From positions 199,151-263,150 of the forward strand of contig JBKEHH010000005.1 of the NCBI GenBank assembly GCA_046710535.1: a stretch of 64,000 bases of DNA, in the 5' to 3' direction. The DNA comes from CAWVSB01 sp046710535 (GTDB taxonomy: Bacteria > Pseudomonadota > Gammaproteobacteria > Pseudomonadales > CAWVSB01). Positions within the stretch are counted from its first letter, which is position 1. The number at the start of each line of letters is the position of its first letter. Below, in pieces: positions 17,242 to 26,741 of this stretch. A model generated the notes under the pieces. That model was given only the letters and a program-made list of their open reading frames with translations. It was not told the DNA's origin and searched no databases. A program made the position numbers and the translations under genes.

Positions 17242-18608
17242 TCGCTGAATTTGCGCCACTAATTTTATTCTTTGCTGTATGCGTCATGCTAATGGCAGGA
17301 TTTCCCGTCGCCTTTACCCTTGCAGGCACGGCACTTTTTGGAGCGGCCATTGGTATTTTAACCGGCACTTTTGATGCCCAAATAATGGGAGCCTTCCCCA
17401 ATCGTTTGTTTGGCACCATGACTAACACCACCCTTACCGCGGTGCCCTTGTTTGTGTTAATGGGCGTATTGTTAGAACGGTCTAAACTAGCCGAAGACTT
17501 GCTAGATGCCATGGCCAGTTTATTTGGCAAAATGCCCGGTGGCTTAAGTATTTCTGTCATTTTAGTCGGCGCGTTGCTGGCCGCTAGTACTGGTATTGTA
17601 GGCGCTACCGTGGTGACCATGGGCTTAATGTCGTTGCCCACCATGTTAAAGCGTGGCTACGACCCAGCTATTGCCTGTGGCAGTATTTGTGCAACCGGAA
17701 CTTTAGGGCAAATTATTCCGCCATCGATAGCATTAGTTTTACTGGGCGACATTTTGTCCAGTAGCTATCAACAAACTCAGCTAGCACAAGGTAACTTCAC
17801 CCCCGATACAATTTCTGTGGGCGATTTATTTGTTGGCGCGCTTATTCCGGGGCTGATATTAGTCGGTATGTACATTAGTTATATTGCTTTGGTCGCATGG
17901 CTAAAACCGCATTTAGTCCCGCCAATAGAGCAATTAGAAAAGCCAACGACTAAAAAGCTATTGCAAGCATTAGTGCCGCCATTAATCTTAATAGCGATCG
18001 TATTGGGGTCGATTCTCGCTGGCGCCGCCACGCCAACGGAAGCGGCCGGAGTGGGCGCAGTTGGCGCTGCTATTTTGGCTTTTGCCAAAGGTCAGTTGGA
18101 TCTTAAGCGCGCTCATGAAGTGGCGATTACTACCTTAGAAGTTACCTCAATGGTATTTATGATTTTGATCGGCGCGGCGGTATTTTCGTTAGTGTTTAGA
18201 GGCTTTGGCGGCGAGCATTTAATTGCTGATTTATTTGCCCAGATGCCAGGCGGTGTTATCGGCGCAACGGCAGTGGTGATGCTGGTGATATTCTTACTCG
18301 GTTTCATTTTAGACTTTATTGAAATCACCTTTGTGGTAGTGCCAATTGTTGCCCCTATTCTACTCGCCATGGGCATAGACCCCTTATGGCTAGGGATTAT
18401 GATTGCAGTGAATCTGCAAACTTCATTTTTGACACCCCCATTTGGCTTTGCGCTGTTTTATTTGCGTGGTGTAGCCCCGCCAGAAGTACAAACGCTACAA
18501 ATTTATAAGGGTGTTTTACCCTTTATCGTGTTACAAATAGCCCTGCTAATAATATTGACCGTATGGCCAGAGTTAATAACTTGGCTGCCTAGTGTTGTTT
18601 ATAAATAA
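17238..18608 (+). CDS. TRAP transporter large permease (DctM)
   Basis: A 456-residue, about twelve-helix transporter subunit of the DctM family that carries substrate inward with a sodium gradient. Support: FPVAFTLAG near residue 20, the long GATVVTMGLMSLPTMLKRGYD block, ATGTLGQIIPPSIALVLLGD, and a C-terminal NLQTSFLTPPFGFALFYLRG. The start ATG overlaps the dctQ stop by 4 nt; the frame extends further upstream but without family similarity. The solute-binding partner is probably the TakP-like protein encoded on the opposite strand at 19036. Confidence 0.93.
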   Translation: MIAEFAPLILFFAVCVMLMAGFPVAFTLAGTALFGAAIGILTGTFDAQIMGAFPNRLFGTMTNTTLTAVPLFVLMGVLLERSKLAEDLLDAMASLFGKMPGGLSISVILVGALLAASTGIVGATVVTMGLMSLPTMLKRGYDPAIACGSICATGTLGQIIPPSIALVLLGDILSSSYQQTQLAQGNFTPDTISVGDLFVGALIPGLILVGMYISYIALVAWLKPHLVPPIEQLEKPTTKKLLQALVPPLILIAIVLGSILAGAATPTEAAGVGAVGAAILAFAKGQLDLKRAHEVAITTLEVTSMVFMILIGAAVFSLVFRGFGGEHLIADLFAQMPGGVIGATAVVMLVIFLLGFILDFIEITFVVVPIVAPILLAMGIDPLWLGIMIAVNLQTSFLTPPFGFALFYLRGVAPPEVQTLQIYKGVLPFIVLQIALLIILTVWPELITWLPSVVYK

Positions 18609-18630
18609 TTTTAGTAAACGAGAATAAATC

Positions 18631-19020
18631 ATGTCACAAATAGATACTGCACCAACGCCAAACGGTGCGCTTGCCCTACAAACATTTGCTATGCCGGCAA
18701 ATACCAATGCCCACGGTGATATTTTTGGCGGTTGGTTAGTGTCACAAATGGATTTAGCTGGCAGCATTGCCGCTGGACGCCAGGCGCGTGGTCGCGTGGC
18801 TACCGTTTCCATTGATAAAATGAATTTTATGGTACCAGTGAAAGTTGGCGCTATTGTTAGCTGCTATAGCGCTATTGGCTCTATTGGCCGCAGCTCGATT
18901 GAAGTCAATATTGAAGTGTGGGTTAGCTACACCGACAACCCAGAACAAACAAAAGTAACTGAAGGTGTGTTTGTTTTCGTTGCCATCGACCAAAATGGTC
19001 GTACTAGGCAGATTACTTAA
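18631..19020 (+). CDS. Hotdog-fold acyl-CoA thioesterase (YciA-like)
   Basis: A 129-residue hotdog thioesterase of the YciA/acyl-CoA hydrolase group. It has TNAHGDIFGGWLVSQMDLAGSIAA near 28-51 with the catalytic Asp of DIFGGW, and RVATVSIDKMNFMVPVKVG. Such enzymes hydrolyse short- or medium-chain acyl-CoA. It lies 22 nt after the TRAP large permease gene, so it may be co-transcribed, which would fit uptake of an organic acid that is later activated to a CoA ester; this is inference. Confidence 0.88.
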   Translation: MSQIDTAPTPNGALALQTFAMPANTNAHGDIFGGWLVSQMDLAGSIAAGRQARGRVATVSIDKMNFMVPVKVGAIVSCYSAIGSIGRSSIEVNIEVWVSYTDNPEQTKVTEGVFVFVAIDQNGRTRQIT

Positions 19021-19035
19021 ACCTGTCTGCAGAGC

Positions 19036-20169
19036 TTATAAGTCTCTGGCTTCTAAATACGCTTGCTCTGAAATGTGATGATAGTTTGTCACACCTTTTT
19101 GGTAGGCAGTAAACGAGTCATAAATTTCCTTAGCGAGTGGCGAGTCTTCCGATAACTCCACTAATACCTCAGCTGAAATCGTTTTCAGTTCTTTTAAGAC
19201 ATCATCTGGCAGTTTGCGTAACTCTACTCCATGATTATCAACCAAGTCGGTTAGCGCTCTGTTATTAAGCGCCGTGTACTGATCTAACATGTCTTGGTTA
19301 ACAGCTCTGGTAGCGACAGTTAGAATATGTTGCAAATCCGCTGGCAAGCTGTCCCACGCATCTTGGTTAACAATTGCTTCCAAGGTTGGACCTGGCTCAT
19401 GCCAGCCTGGGTAATAATAATATTTTGCCACTTTATGCAGGCCAAATGCTTGGTCGTTATAAGGGCCTACCCATTCAGTTGCATCGATAACCCCGGTTTG
19501 TAGTGAGGTAAATAACTCACCACCCGGTAAGCTAACGGCAGTACCTCCGGCCCGGGTAAAAACCTCACCGGCAAGTCCAGGAATACGCATTTTTAAACCA
19601 CGGATATCAGCTATAGAGTTTATTTCCCGATTGAACCAACCAGCCATTTGCACCCCCGTATTGCCACCGGCTAAAGGGTAAAGACCAAAAGGGGCATAAG
19701 CTCTGCGCCATAATTCTAAACCACCGCCATGATGCAGCCAGCCATTCATTTCTTGTGCAGTTAAGCCGAACGGTACCGCGGTGAAGAAAGGCGATACGGC
19801 CAACTTACCTTTCCAATAATATGCTGCGCCATGACCCATTTCCGCCGTACCTTCAGATACTGCTTCAAACACTTGCATGGCCGGAACAATTTCGCCAGCA
19901 CCGTAAACTTCAATCAGCAAACGGCCATCACTCATTTCATTAACCCACTCAGCTAAGCGCTCCGGTGACGTCCCTAAACCAGGGAAGTTTTTTGGCCATG
20001 TGGTCACTAGCTTCCAACGGAAGATTTTATCTGATTGAGTAACTTGAGCGATTTCAGCCGTTTCTTGTTTGGCGGTAGATAACGTTAAAGCGCCAATACA
20101 AACCACTAACGCTGCAATGAGAACTAATATAACGACCGGCATTTTACTATTGAGTTTTGCGCTATTCAT
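19036..20169 (-). CDS. TRAP transporter solute-binding protein (TakP/DctP-like)
   Basis: A 377-residue periplasmic binding protein with an N-terminal hydrophobic signal/anchor (about 10-32). Blocks TTWPKNFPGLGTSPERLAEWV, GAAYYWKGK, TGVQMAGWFN and VIDATEWVGPYND match the alpha-keto-acid (TakP) branch of DctP proteins, and ATEWVGPYND lies in the ligand pocket. It faces the dctQM-thioesterase operon tail to tail, so the transporter genes are split between strands. The ligand is probably a keto or hydroxy acid, judged by similarity only. Confidence 0.87.
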   Translation of the reverse strand: MNSAKLNSKMPVVILVLIAALVVCIGALTLSTAKQETAEIAQVTQSDKIFRWKLVTTWPKNFPGLGTSPERLAEWVNEMSDGRLLIEVYGAGEIVPAMQVFEAVSEGTAEMGHGAAYYWKGKLAVSPFFTAVPFGLTAQEMNGWLHHGGGLELWRRAYAPFGLYPLAGGNTGVQMAGWFNREINSIADIRGLKMRIPGLAGEVFTRAGGTAVSLPGGELFTSLQTGVIDATEWVGPYNDQAFGLHKVAKYYYYPGWHEPGPTLEAIVNQDAWDSLPADLQHILTVATRAVNQDMLDQYTALNNRALTDLVDNHGVELRKLPDDVLKELKTISAEVLVELSEDSPLAKEIYDSFTAYQKGVTNYHHISEQAYLEARDL

Positions 20170-20194
20170 TTACTTTGCACTCTTATTTTTTTAA

Positions 20195-22345
20195 TTATAT
20201 TGCTTGCAAGCCGGCATATTGCAACACCAGCCACTTGCTACCCTCGTTATCAAAATTGACTTGTACGCGGGCATTGTCGCCAGCGCCCTCCACATTTAAT
20301 ACTGTGCCTTCACCAAACACTTGATGGAACACGCGGCCACCAAGGCTTATACCTTGTTGTGGCTCAGCATCATCTGGTGCGCCAAACAATACCGGCCTGG
20401 TAATCTGAGAGCCAAGCCGGACTTCTTGTAAACACTCTGCTGGAATCTCTCGCAAAAACCGCGATGGCGCATTGAAGTTATCACTGCCATATAAACGACG
20501 GCATTCTGCGTAGGTAATGTATAGTTTAACCATAGCGCGGGTAATGCCGACATAGCATAGGCGTCGCTCTTCCTCTAACCGCTCAGGGTCTTCAGCTGAC
20601 ATCTTATGCGGAAAAAGATTTTCTTCCACGCCGACGATAAAAACCGTATGAAACTCTAACCCCTTGGCTGAATGCAATGTCATTAGCTGCACGGCATCTT
20701 CAAACTCATCTGCCTGAGCATCACCAGCGTCCAAGGCTGCTGTGTCTAAAAACTGTTGTAATGGCGTACCATTTTCATCTTCATCCCAGGCAAAAGCCCT
20801 AGTAGCGACAACAAGCTCTTGTAAGTTTTCAACCCGCGCTTGGCCTTTCTCGCCTTTCTCATTGCGATGAAATTCTAATAAGCCAGAGGCCTCAATAATA
20901 TGGTCAACCTGCTCATGCAGCGGTAGCTCATTAGTGCCTTCGGCTAGATCTGCAAGTAACTGCAAAAAATTAGCAATATTACTGGCAGCTCTCGCGGGTA
21001 GCAGCTTTTTGTCAACCATGGTGCTTGCCGACTGCCATAAAGACGCGCCATGCTCGCGGGCAAACAGTCTCAGGTTCTCAACTGATTTGGCGCCAATGCC
21101 CCGCGTAGGTGTATTAATGACTCGTTCAAATGCTATATCGTCGTGGGGATTATTTAGCAAGCGTAGATATGACAGCGCATTTTTTATTTCTAGCCGTTCA
21201 TAAAAACGATGCCCGCCGTAAACTCTGTACGGCACTCCAGCGCGCAGCAATGAGTCCTCTAATACCCTTGATTGTGCATTGGAGCGATACAATATGGCGC
21301 AATCACTTTTAGCCACATCACCAGAAGCCTGTTCAATTTGCTCGACAATAAAGTTAGCTTCATCAACTTCGTTAAAACCTGCATACAGCGAAATTTTTTC
21401 GCCTTTTTCGCCTGCCGTCCACAGCTCTTTACCAAGGCGTCCTTGATTGCGAGAGATTACTTCATTAGCGGCCTGCAGTATGGTTTCAGTAGAGCGATAA
21501 TTTTGTTCCAGCTTGGTTATTTGGGTATCCGGAAAGTCTTCACTAAAGCGCTGTATGTTTTCTATTTTAGCCCCGCGCCAACCATAAATAGATTGGTCAT
21601 CGTCGCCGACCGCGGTTACTTTACAGCTATTGCCAGCTAACACTCTAAGCCACGCGTATTGCACAGCGTTTGTATCTTGAAACTCATCAACTAATAAGTG
21701 ACTGAAACGCTGTTGGTAATGTTCAAGTATTGCTGGTTTTTTCAACCATAACTCATGGGAGCGCAATAATAGCTCACCAAAATCAACCAAGCCGCCACGT
21801 TGACACAACTCTTCATAATGCTGGTAAATACGCACCATAGTCTTATGGTGTAAATCACCCCAGTCATCAATATGTGCGGCGCGCTTGCCCTCATCTTTTT
21901 GACTATTAATAAACCACTGGGACTGCCTTGGCGGCCACTGAGAATCATCTAAGTCTAATGCACGGGTAACTCGCTTTACTACTCGCAGTTGATCGTCAGA
22001 ATCTAAAATTTGAAAGTTCTCTGGCAGACCGGCATCCAGCCAATGACTTTTTAACAAACGGTGGGCCAAACCGTGAAAGGTGCCCACCCACATTCCTCGC
22101 AAACTTGAGCCTTGTAGATCCTCAATACGATTGCGCATCTCTTTGGCAGACTTGTTAGTAAATGTTACCGCCATAATACTGTAAGGCGAAACATTTTCAG
22201 TTTGCATTAGCCAAGCAATGCGGTGAACCAGCACGCGAGTTTTGCCGCTACCTGCACCAGCCAAAATGAGTTGATTACCCGACTCTGCGCAAACTGCGTT
22301 GCGCTGGGCATCGTTTAATGAGTCAATTATTGAAGTTACATCCAT
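20195..22345 (-). CDS. uvrD: DNA helicase II
   Basis: A 716-residue SF1A helicase, the 3'-5' motor of mismatch and nucleotide-excision repair. Motifs: Q motif LNDAQRNAV, Walker A AGAGSGKT at 29-36, TFTNKSAKEM, DEFQDTN, GDDDQSIYGWRGA, QNYRST, VQLMTLHSAKGLEF and VGITRAM, then the C-terminal Tudor-like stretch with GGRVFHQVFGEGTVL. Length equals the family norm (about 720). No LexA-type CTGT-N8-ACAG box is evident upstream. hexR is transcribed divergently. Confidence 0.97.
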   Translation of the reverse strand: MDVTSIIDSLNDAQRNAVCAESGNQLILAGAGSGKTRVLVHRIAWLMQTENVSPYSIMAVTFTNKSAKEMRNRIEDLQGSSLRGMWVGTFHGLAHRLLKSHWLDAGLPENFQILDSDDQLRVVKRVTRALDLDDSQWPPRQSQWFINSQKDEGKRAAHIDDWGDLHHKTMVRIYQHYEELCQRGGLVDFGELLLRSHELWLKKPAILEHYQQRFSHLLVDEFQDTNAVQYAWLRVLAGNSCKVTAVGDDDQSIYGWRGAKIENIQRFSEDFPDTQITKLEQNYRSTETILQAANEVISRNQGRLGKELWTAGEKGEKISLYAGFNEVDEANFIVEQIEQASGDVAKSDCAILYRSNAQSRVLEDSLLRAGVPYRVYGGHRFYERLEIKNALSYLRLLNNPHDDIAFERVINTPTRGIGAKSVENLRLFAREHGASLWQSASTMVDKKLLPARAASNIANFLQLLADLAEGTNELPLHEQVDHIIEASGLLEFHRNEKGEKGQARVENLQELVVATRAFAWDEDENGTPLQQFLDTAALDAGDAQADEFEDAVQLMTLHSAKGLEFHTVFIVGVEENLFPHKMSAEDPERLEEERRLCYVGITRAMVKLYITYAECRRLYGSDNFNAPSRFLREIPAECLQEVRLGSQITRPVLFGAPDDAEPQQGISLGGRVFHQVFGEGTVLNVEGAGDNARVQVNFDNEGSKWLVLQYAGLQAI

Positions 22346-22461
22346 TGCGCCATTCTATCAGGCAAGAACATTCTAGGCACCGTAAAAAGTCGTAAACACT
22401 AGCAATGTTTTACAGTGCAGTTAAACTAGCGACAACTATTTTCAGCGGATACGACTTGTTT

Positions 22462-23322
22462 ATGCGCCATCCAAATCTACTTCAAAAAATTGGCCAAACT
22501 ATGGCCAACATGCGTAAGTCAGAACGCAAAGTAGCCCAGTACGTTTTGGCCCAGCCAAACGACGTAATTCATATGCGTATTGTCGACTTAGCTCAGGAGT
22601 CGATGGTATCTGAGCCAACGGTCGTCAGGTTTTGCCGCGCTTGTGGTTGCGATGGCTTTCAGGATTTTAAATTAGGTTTGGCTCAGCAATTGGCGTCGAC
22701 GCCGAGTTTTAGCCAGTTTGCGGTTGATACTGACGACTCTCCTATTGAATATGCTTATAAAGTTTTTGACGCGACCATTGATACTTTACAGCGAGTGCGT
22801 GACTCACTGGACCCCGCGGCATTAAGTGCTGCCGTTGAGGCGTTAAGCCAAGCCAGACGAATCAGCTTTTACGGCTTTGGTGCTTCTGGCGCGGTTGCTC
22901 AAGATGCCCAACACAAATTTTTCCGCCTTGGTTTAGAAACCGTGGCCTATAACGACCCACATATACAGAACATGGCGGCGGTTTCACTGCAGCCTGGTGA
23001 TGTAGTCGTAGCGGTCTCTCAAAGCGGACGCACAAAAGCGCTAATTAATTCTATAGATTTAGTTAAAGCTGAAGGCGGTATTGTTATCGGTATAGCGCCC
23101 AGTGCCAGCCCTGTGGCTAACCGCTGCAGCATTGCTTTATGTATTGATGTCGATGAAGACACCGATAATTATGCGCCACAAAGCTCACGTATTGCTCACC
23201 TAACCGCTTTAGACGCATTAGCGGTCGGAGTATCTCAAGCTAATAGTGAGCAAATTACCGAGCACCTGCAAAAGCTCAAACATGGTTTAAGCAGTTTACG
23301 ACTGCCGAGTGATAAATATTAA
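22462..23322 (+). CDS. hexR: RpiR-family transcriptional regulator HexR
   Basis: A 286-residue RpiR/MurR regulator. Residues 1-80 hold a helix-turn-helix (LAQESMVSEPTVVRFCRACGCDGFQDFK) and about 125-255 a SIS sugar-phosphate-binding domain (FYGFGASGAVAQDAQHKFFRLG, SQSGRTKALI). This matches HexR, which represses central-carbon genes and responds to 2-keto-3-deoxy-6-phosphogluconate. The frame opens at 22405, but the ATG at 22462 (MRHPNLLQKI) matches the family N terminus. No Entner-Doudoroff genes are adjacent, so it acts in trans if it is HexR. Confidence 0.85.
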   Translation: MRHPNLLQKIGQTMANMRKSERKVAQYVLAQPNDVIHMRIVDLAQESMVSEPTVVRFCRACGCDGFQDFKLGLAQQLASTPSFSQFAVDTDDSPIEYAYKVFDATIDTLQRVRDSLDPAALSAAVEALSQARRISFYGFGASGAVAQDAQHKFFRLGLETVAYNDPHIQNMAAVSLQPGDVVVAVSQSGRTKALINSIDLVKAEGGIVIGIAPSASPVANRCSIALCIDVDEDTDNYAPQSSRIAHLTALDALAVGVSQANSEQITEHLQKLKHGLSSLRLPSDKY

Positions 23323-23411
23323 TAGCTGAGTGAAAACTTGTTCATCAATCACTGCCGGAGGTTTCAAGGCGGTATAGTTACGATCTAGTTATAACTTTTA
23401 CTGAGCCGACC

Positions 23412-23909
23412 ATGATTGTATATGATTACGTTAAAACTAAGCGCAGCGATATTAAAGCTTTTCCGAGTGGCAAAGAAAAACAAATAAAAAAATTCATTAA
23501 AATAATGACCAAAATTAATGTTTGGGTTTTCAAAAAAACCAATGGCCGGTTAATGAAAAATTTTCCAGGCGGTTATCCGATTTGTATTGTTGGCTCCAAA
23601 GGCAAAAAGACAGGTTCAAGGCGCGAGATAGCATTAATTCATTTGCCGAAAGACGATAAACTGTTACTAGTGGCCTCCCAAGGCGGGATGGATACTAATC
23701 CTGTCTGGTATTACAACATTGCGGCTAATCCGGACATCGATGTAATGATTGGTGGGGTGGAAACGAATATGGTTGCTAGGCAAGTTAGTGATGACGAAAA
23801 GCGAGTTTTATGGCCACACTTACTTTCTTTATATCCAGACTTTGATGAATATCAAGCTAGAACGGACAGAAATATCCCGGTATTTGAGTGCACTAAAGTC
23901 GAAGATTAA
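23412..23909 (+). CDS. DUF385 deazaflavin-dependent nitroreductase-family protein
   Basis: A 165-residue protein of the Ddn/DUF385 split-barrel family. Family blocks are visible: GSKGKKTGSRREIALIHL near 61-78, VASQGGMDTNPVWYYNIAANPDI near 87-109, and LWPHLLSLYPDFDEYQARTDRNIPVF at the C terminus. Many members bind cofactor F420, which is not usual in gammaproteobacteria, so the actual cofactor is uncertain. Its 3' end overlaps the convergent neighbour by 4 nt. It appears to be a single gene. Confidence 0.8.
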   Translation: MIVYDYVKTKRSDIKAFPSGKEKQIKKFIKIMTKINVWVFKKTNGRLMKNFPGGYPICIVGSKGKKTGSRREIALIHLPKDDKLLLVASQGGMDTNPVWYYNIAANPDIDVMIGGVETNMVARQVSDDEKRVLWPHLLSLYPDFDEYQARTDRNIPVFECTKVED

Positions 23910-24835
23910 TTACCTTTTTCAAATAAAATATCGATACGTAGTTCAAGCTCTGGGTTTGGATGCCATGAATCTTCCCGCAAAAACCTAACCCGTGGGTCTA
24001 TAGTTAAAAATATCCAGTCTTTAAACAGTGGCCGCCGATAATTAGCCGCTAAAAAATAGGTGTTAACCCGGGGGTTAGGTTGGTTTGAGCCCGTGACTCC
24101 AAAGGTATACGAATGCCAGTTACTGTCGGGAATCCGCTCATACAAGGTGAAAAACTGGCCTAGTTCAAATTCTTCATATTGTTTTTGATATTGAGCCTCG
24201 GTGCTAATTCTTAGCTGGTAGTATTCATTGAGCTCAGTTTGTAAAAAATACTCTGACGATTCACCCCAACCGTCTTCATGGAGATACCAAGCCCTCTGCT
24301 CGAAACCGTTAACCCAATTATCACTTAAGTCACCGGTGATTTCTGCTTTCACTCTGGCGAAAGGATCTACCGGATACCTAAACTTTGCCCCCACTTGAGT
24401 TTCAAATTGAAAGTTTTTTGTTTCCCGCGTTCGCCCTACACCTATGGTGGTGAAAGTATCTTGTTGGGTATCAAGTTTTTTATCTACTAAACTGCTTTGA
24501 TCATTGGCATCGCTGTCAATAAACAACTTTAACTTTCGCTTGGTATTTGGAATATCGAGCTTCCCTCGAATATTAATGTCTGTTTCCCAATCGCCGGATT
24601 TGGCAATGAACTGCACTATGCTTATATTTACGCGGCTTTTATTATCGTTTGTGCTTTGCGCATCAGATAACCAGGAATCAATATAGCGGGATGTCTCTAA
24701 CCAATTTTGAGCTAGGTTGTCACGCATCTCTTGAGCGCTGTCCATTACCTTCTTGTCTTCATCATTTGCGGACAAAGACAACGGCATTAACAGTAGTAAT
24801 GCCGAACTGATAAGAACTTCCAGGCTTGGTTTCAA
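23906..24835 (-). CDS. Uncharacterised secreted/outer-membrane protein
   Basis: 309 residues, not recognised. A clear signal peptide (hydrophobic 7-22, LSLSAND cleavage region) precedes a short charged helix with MRDNLAQNWLETSRYIDSWLS. The remaining protein alternates polar and hydrophobic residues in many short strands rich in Y, F, W and D, and ends in a beta-like segment. This suggests a periplasmic or outer-membrane beta-barrel. It lies downstream of glmS on the same strand, separated by 67 nt of AT-rich DNA. Function unknown. Confidence 0.7.
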   Translation of the reverse strand: MKPSLEVLISSALLLLMPLSLSANDEDKKVMDSAQEMRDNLAQNWLETSRYIDSWLSDAQSTNDNKSRVNISIVQFIAKSGDWETDINIRGKLDIPNTKRKLKLFIDSDANDQSSLVDKKLDTQQDTFTTIGVGRTRETKNFQFETQVGAKFRYPVDPFARVKAEITGDLSDNWVNGFEQRAWYLHEDGWGESSEYFLQTELNEYYQLRISTEAQYQKQYEEFELGQFFTLYERIPDSNWHSYTFGVTGSNQPNPRVNTYFLAANYRRPLFKDWIFLTIDPRVRFLREDSWHPNPELELRIDILFEKGN

Positions 24836-24902
24836 AGCTTACCTTGATTATTGTTTTTTAATAATAATAACCAAGTTAACTATTAACACAAGCAAATAAC
24901 CG

Positions 24903-26732
24903 CTATTCCACGGTGACTGACTTCGCTAAGTTTCTCGGCTGATCTACATCAGTACCTTTTAAAATTGCGACATGATATGACAGTAATTGCAGTGGAATGG
25001 TATAGATGATTGGCGCAATAATATCTGGCGTGTGGGGAATCGCAATCACCGACACACCATCTTCATCCTCAAATCCGGCCTCTTTATCGGCGAACACGAA
25101 AAGTTTGCCGCCTCTGGCCCTAACCTCTTCAAGATTTGATTTTAACTTTTCCAACAGCTCATTATTAGGCGCAACAGCTACCACTGGCATATCATCATCA
25201 ACTAGCGCCAACGGGCCATGTTTCAACTCACCGGCAGGATAACTTTCAGCATGGATATAAGAAATTTCTTTCAGCTTTAACGCGCCTTCCATCGCAACCG
25301 GCCATTGCACGCCGCGACCTAAAAACAAGGCATGGTGTTTGTCGGCAAAAGCTTTAGCCATTTGCTCTATTTTTTTATCTAACTTTAGCGCTTCGGCTAC
25401 TAAATCAGGCAGCTGATGCAGAGCGGCTACGATATCTTTTTCAGTATCCAGAGATAGGCCATGACGCCTACCCAGCAATACCGTTAACAGTAGTAGAGCT
25501 ACCAATTGGGTAGTGAATGCTTTGGTTGATGCAACACCAACCTCTGGGCCGGCCTCAGTCATTAAACATAAATCTGACTCTCTAACGAGAGAGCTTTGCG
25601 CCACATTACAAATAGCCAAAGTGGAGGTATAACCAAGGGTTTTTGCTAAGCGCAAAGCGGCTAAAGTATCGGCCGTTTCCCCTGACTGAGAAATTGTTAC
25701 CAGCAATGTGTTGGCTGTGACAACAAACTTTCGATAGCGGAATTCGCTAGCAACTTCTACTCGGCAAGCAACCCCCGCGACGCCTTCAATCCAGTATTTA
25801 GCGACCATTGCAGAGTGATAACTGGTACCACAGGCGACAATTTGTACTGCTTTAGTTTTGTCTAAAACAGCTTTCGCTTCAGTGCCTAAAATCTCTTCTA
25901 ACACTCGATTACTGCTAATCCGACTTCTTAAGGTATTGGCTAAAACCACAGGTTGTTCGAAAATTTCTTTTTGCATGTAGTGACGATACTTGCCCTTGTC
26001 GGCACGGTCCGCACTGCCTGTCATTACGACAACATCTCGTTTCACTGTATTGTGCTGTGAATCAATAATGTCATAACTCTGCGGTGTAATAACGGCAATA
26101 TCGCCTTCGTCAAGATATACAAACCGGTCGGTTACTTGGCGTAACGCTAACTGGTCAGAAGCAATAAAATTTTCGCCCATACCAACACCAATAACTAAGG
26201 GGCTACCAGAGCGCGCACAGATGATAGTGTCAGGTTGGTCAATAGAGATTACCGCTAAACCATAAGCCCCTTCTAGCTGAGCTACCGCAATCTTTACCGC
26301 ACTAAGTAGGTCATTACCTTGGCTTTCTATTGAATCTAATAGATGAACAACCACCTCGGTATCGGTCTGCGATAAAAACTCATAGCCTTGCTTAGTTAGC
26401 TGATCTCTAAGTTGATCGTGATTTTCAATAATGCCGTTATGGACTAAAGCAATACGGTCATTTGAACAGTGTGGATGGGCGTTTACCTTGGAGGGTTTAC
26501 CATGGGTGGCCCAGCGAGTATGGGCGATACCACAGTTACCTATGATGGGGGTTTTGGCGACAGCGTCGGCTAGCATTGCTACTTTGCCTTTCTCTTTGGC
26601 AACCGCTAACGCGCCACTTTCAATAACCGCTAAACCGGCCGAGTCATAGCCTCGATACTCGAGCCGACGCAGGCCTTCAACTAAGATTTCCGATACTTCA
26701 CGCTTGGCGCTCGCACCAACAATTCCACACAT
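24903..26732 (-). CDS. glmS: Glucosamine-fructose-6-phosphate aminotransferase
   Basis: A full-length 609-residue GlmS. N-terminal class II glutaminase with nucleophile C2 (MCGIVGA), HTRWATHGKP and NGIIENHDQLR; two SIS isomerase domains (about 285-600) with VACGTSYHSAMVAKYW, SQSGETADTLAAL and ISYIHAESYPAGELKHGP; C-terminal DQPRNLAKSVTVE. It makes glucosamine-6-phosphate from fructose-6-phosphate and glutamine, the first step to UDP-GlcNAc. It follows glmU by 9 nt, forming a glmUS operon. Confidence 0.98.
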   Translation of the reverse strand: MCGIVGASAKREVSEILVEGLRRLEYRGYDSAGLAVIESGALAVAKEKGKVAMLADAVAKTPIIGNCGIAHTRWATHGKPSKVNAHPHCSNDRIALVHNGIIENHDQLRDQLTKQGYEFLSQTDTEVVVHLLDSIESQGNDLLSAVKIAVAQLEGAYGLAVISIDQPDTIICARSGSPLVIGVGMGENFIASDQLALRQVTDRFVYLDEGDIAVITPQSYDIIDSQHNTVKRDVVVMTGSADRADKGKYRHYMQKEIFEQPVVLANTLRSRISSNRVLEEILGTEAKAVLDKTKAVQIVACGTSYHSAMVAKYWIEGVAGVACRVEVASEFRYRKFVVTANTLLVTISQSGETADTLAALRLAKTLGYTSTLAICNVAQSSLVRESDLCLMTEAGPEVGVASTKAFTTQLVALLLLTVLLGRRHGLSLDTEKDIVAALHQLPDLVAEALKLDKKIEQMAKAFADKHHALFLGRGVQWPVAMEGALKLKEISYIHAESYPAGELKHGPLALVDDDMPVVAVAPNNELLEKLKSNLEEVRARGGKLFVFADKEAGFEDEDGVSVIAIPHTPDIIAPIIYTIPLQLLSYHVAILKGTDVDQPRNLAKSVTVE

Positions 26733-26741
26733 AGTATTTCC

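Noticed and set aside
22346..22404. Possible LexA box before uvrD
   Set aside because: CTGT is followed by a spacing that does not give ACAG; no CTGT-N8-ACAG match.
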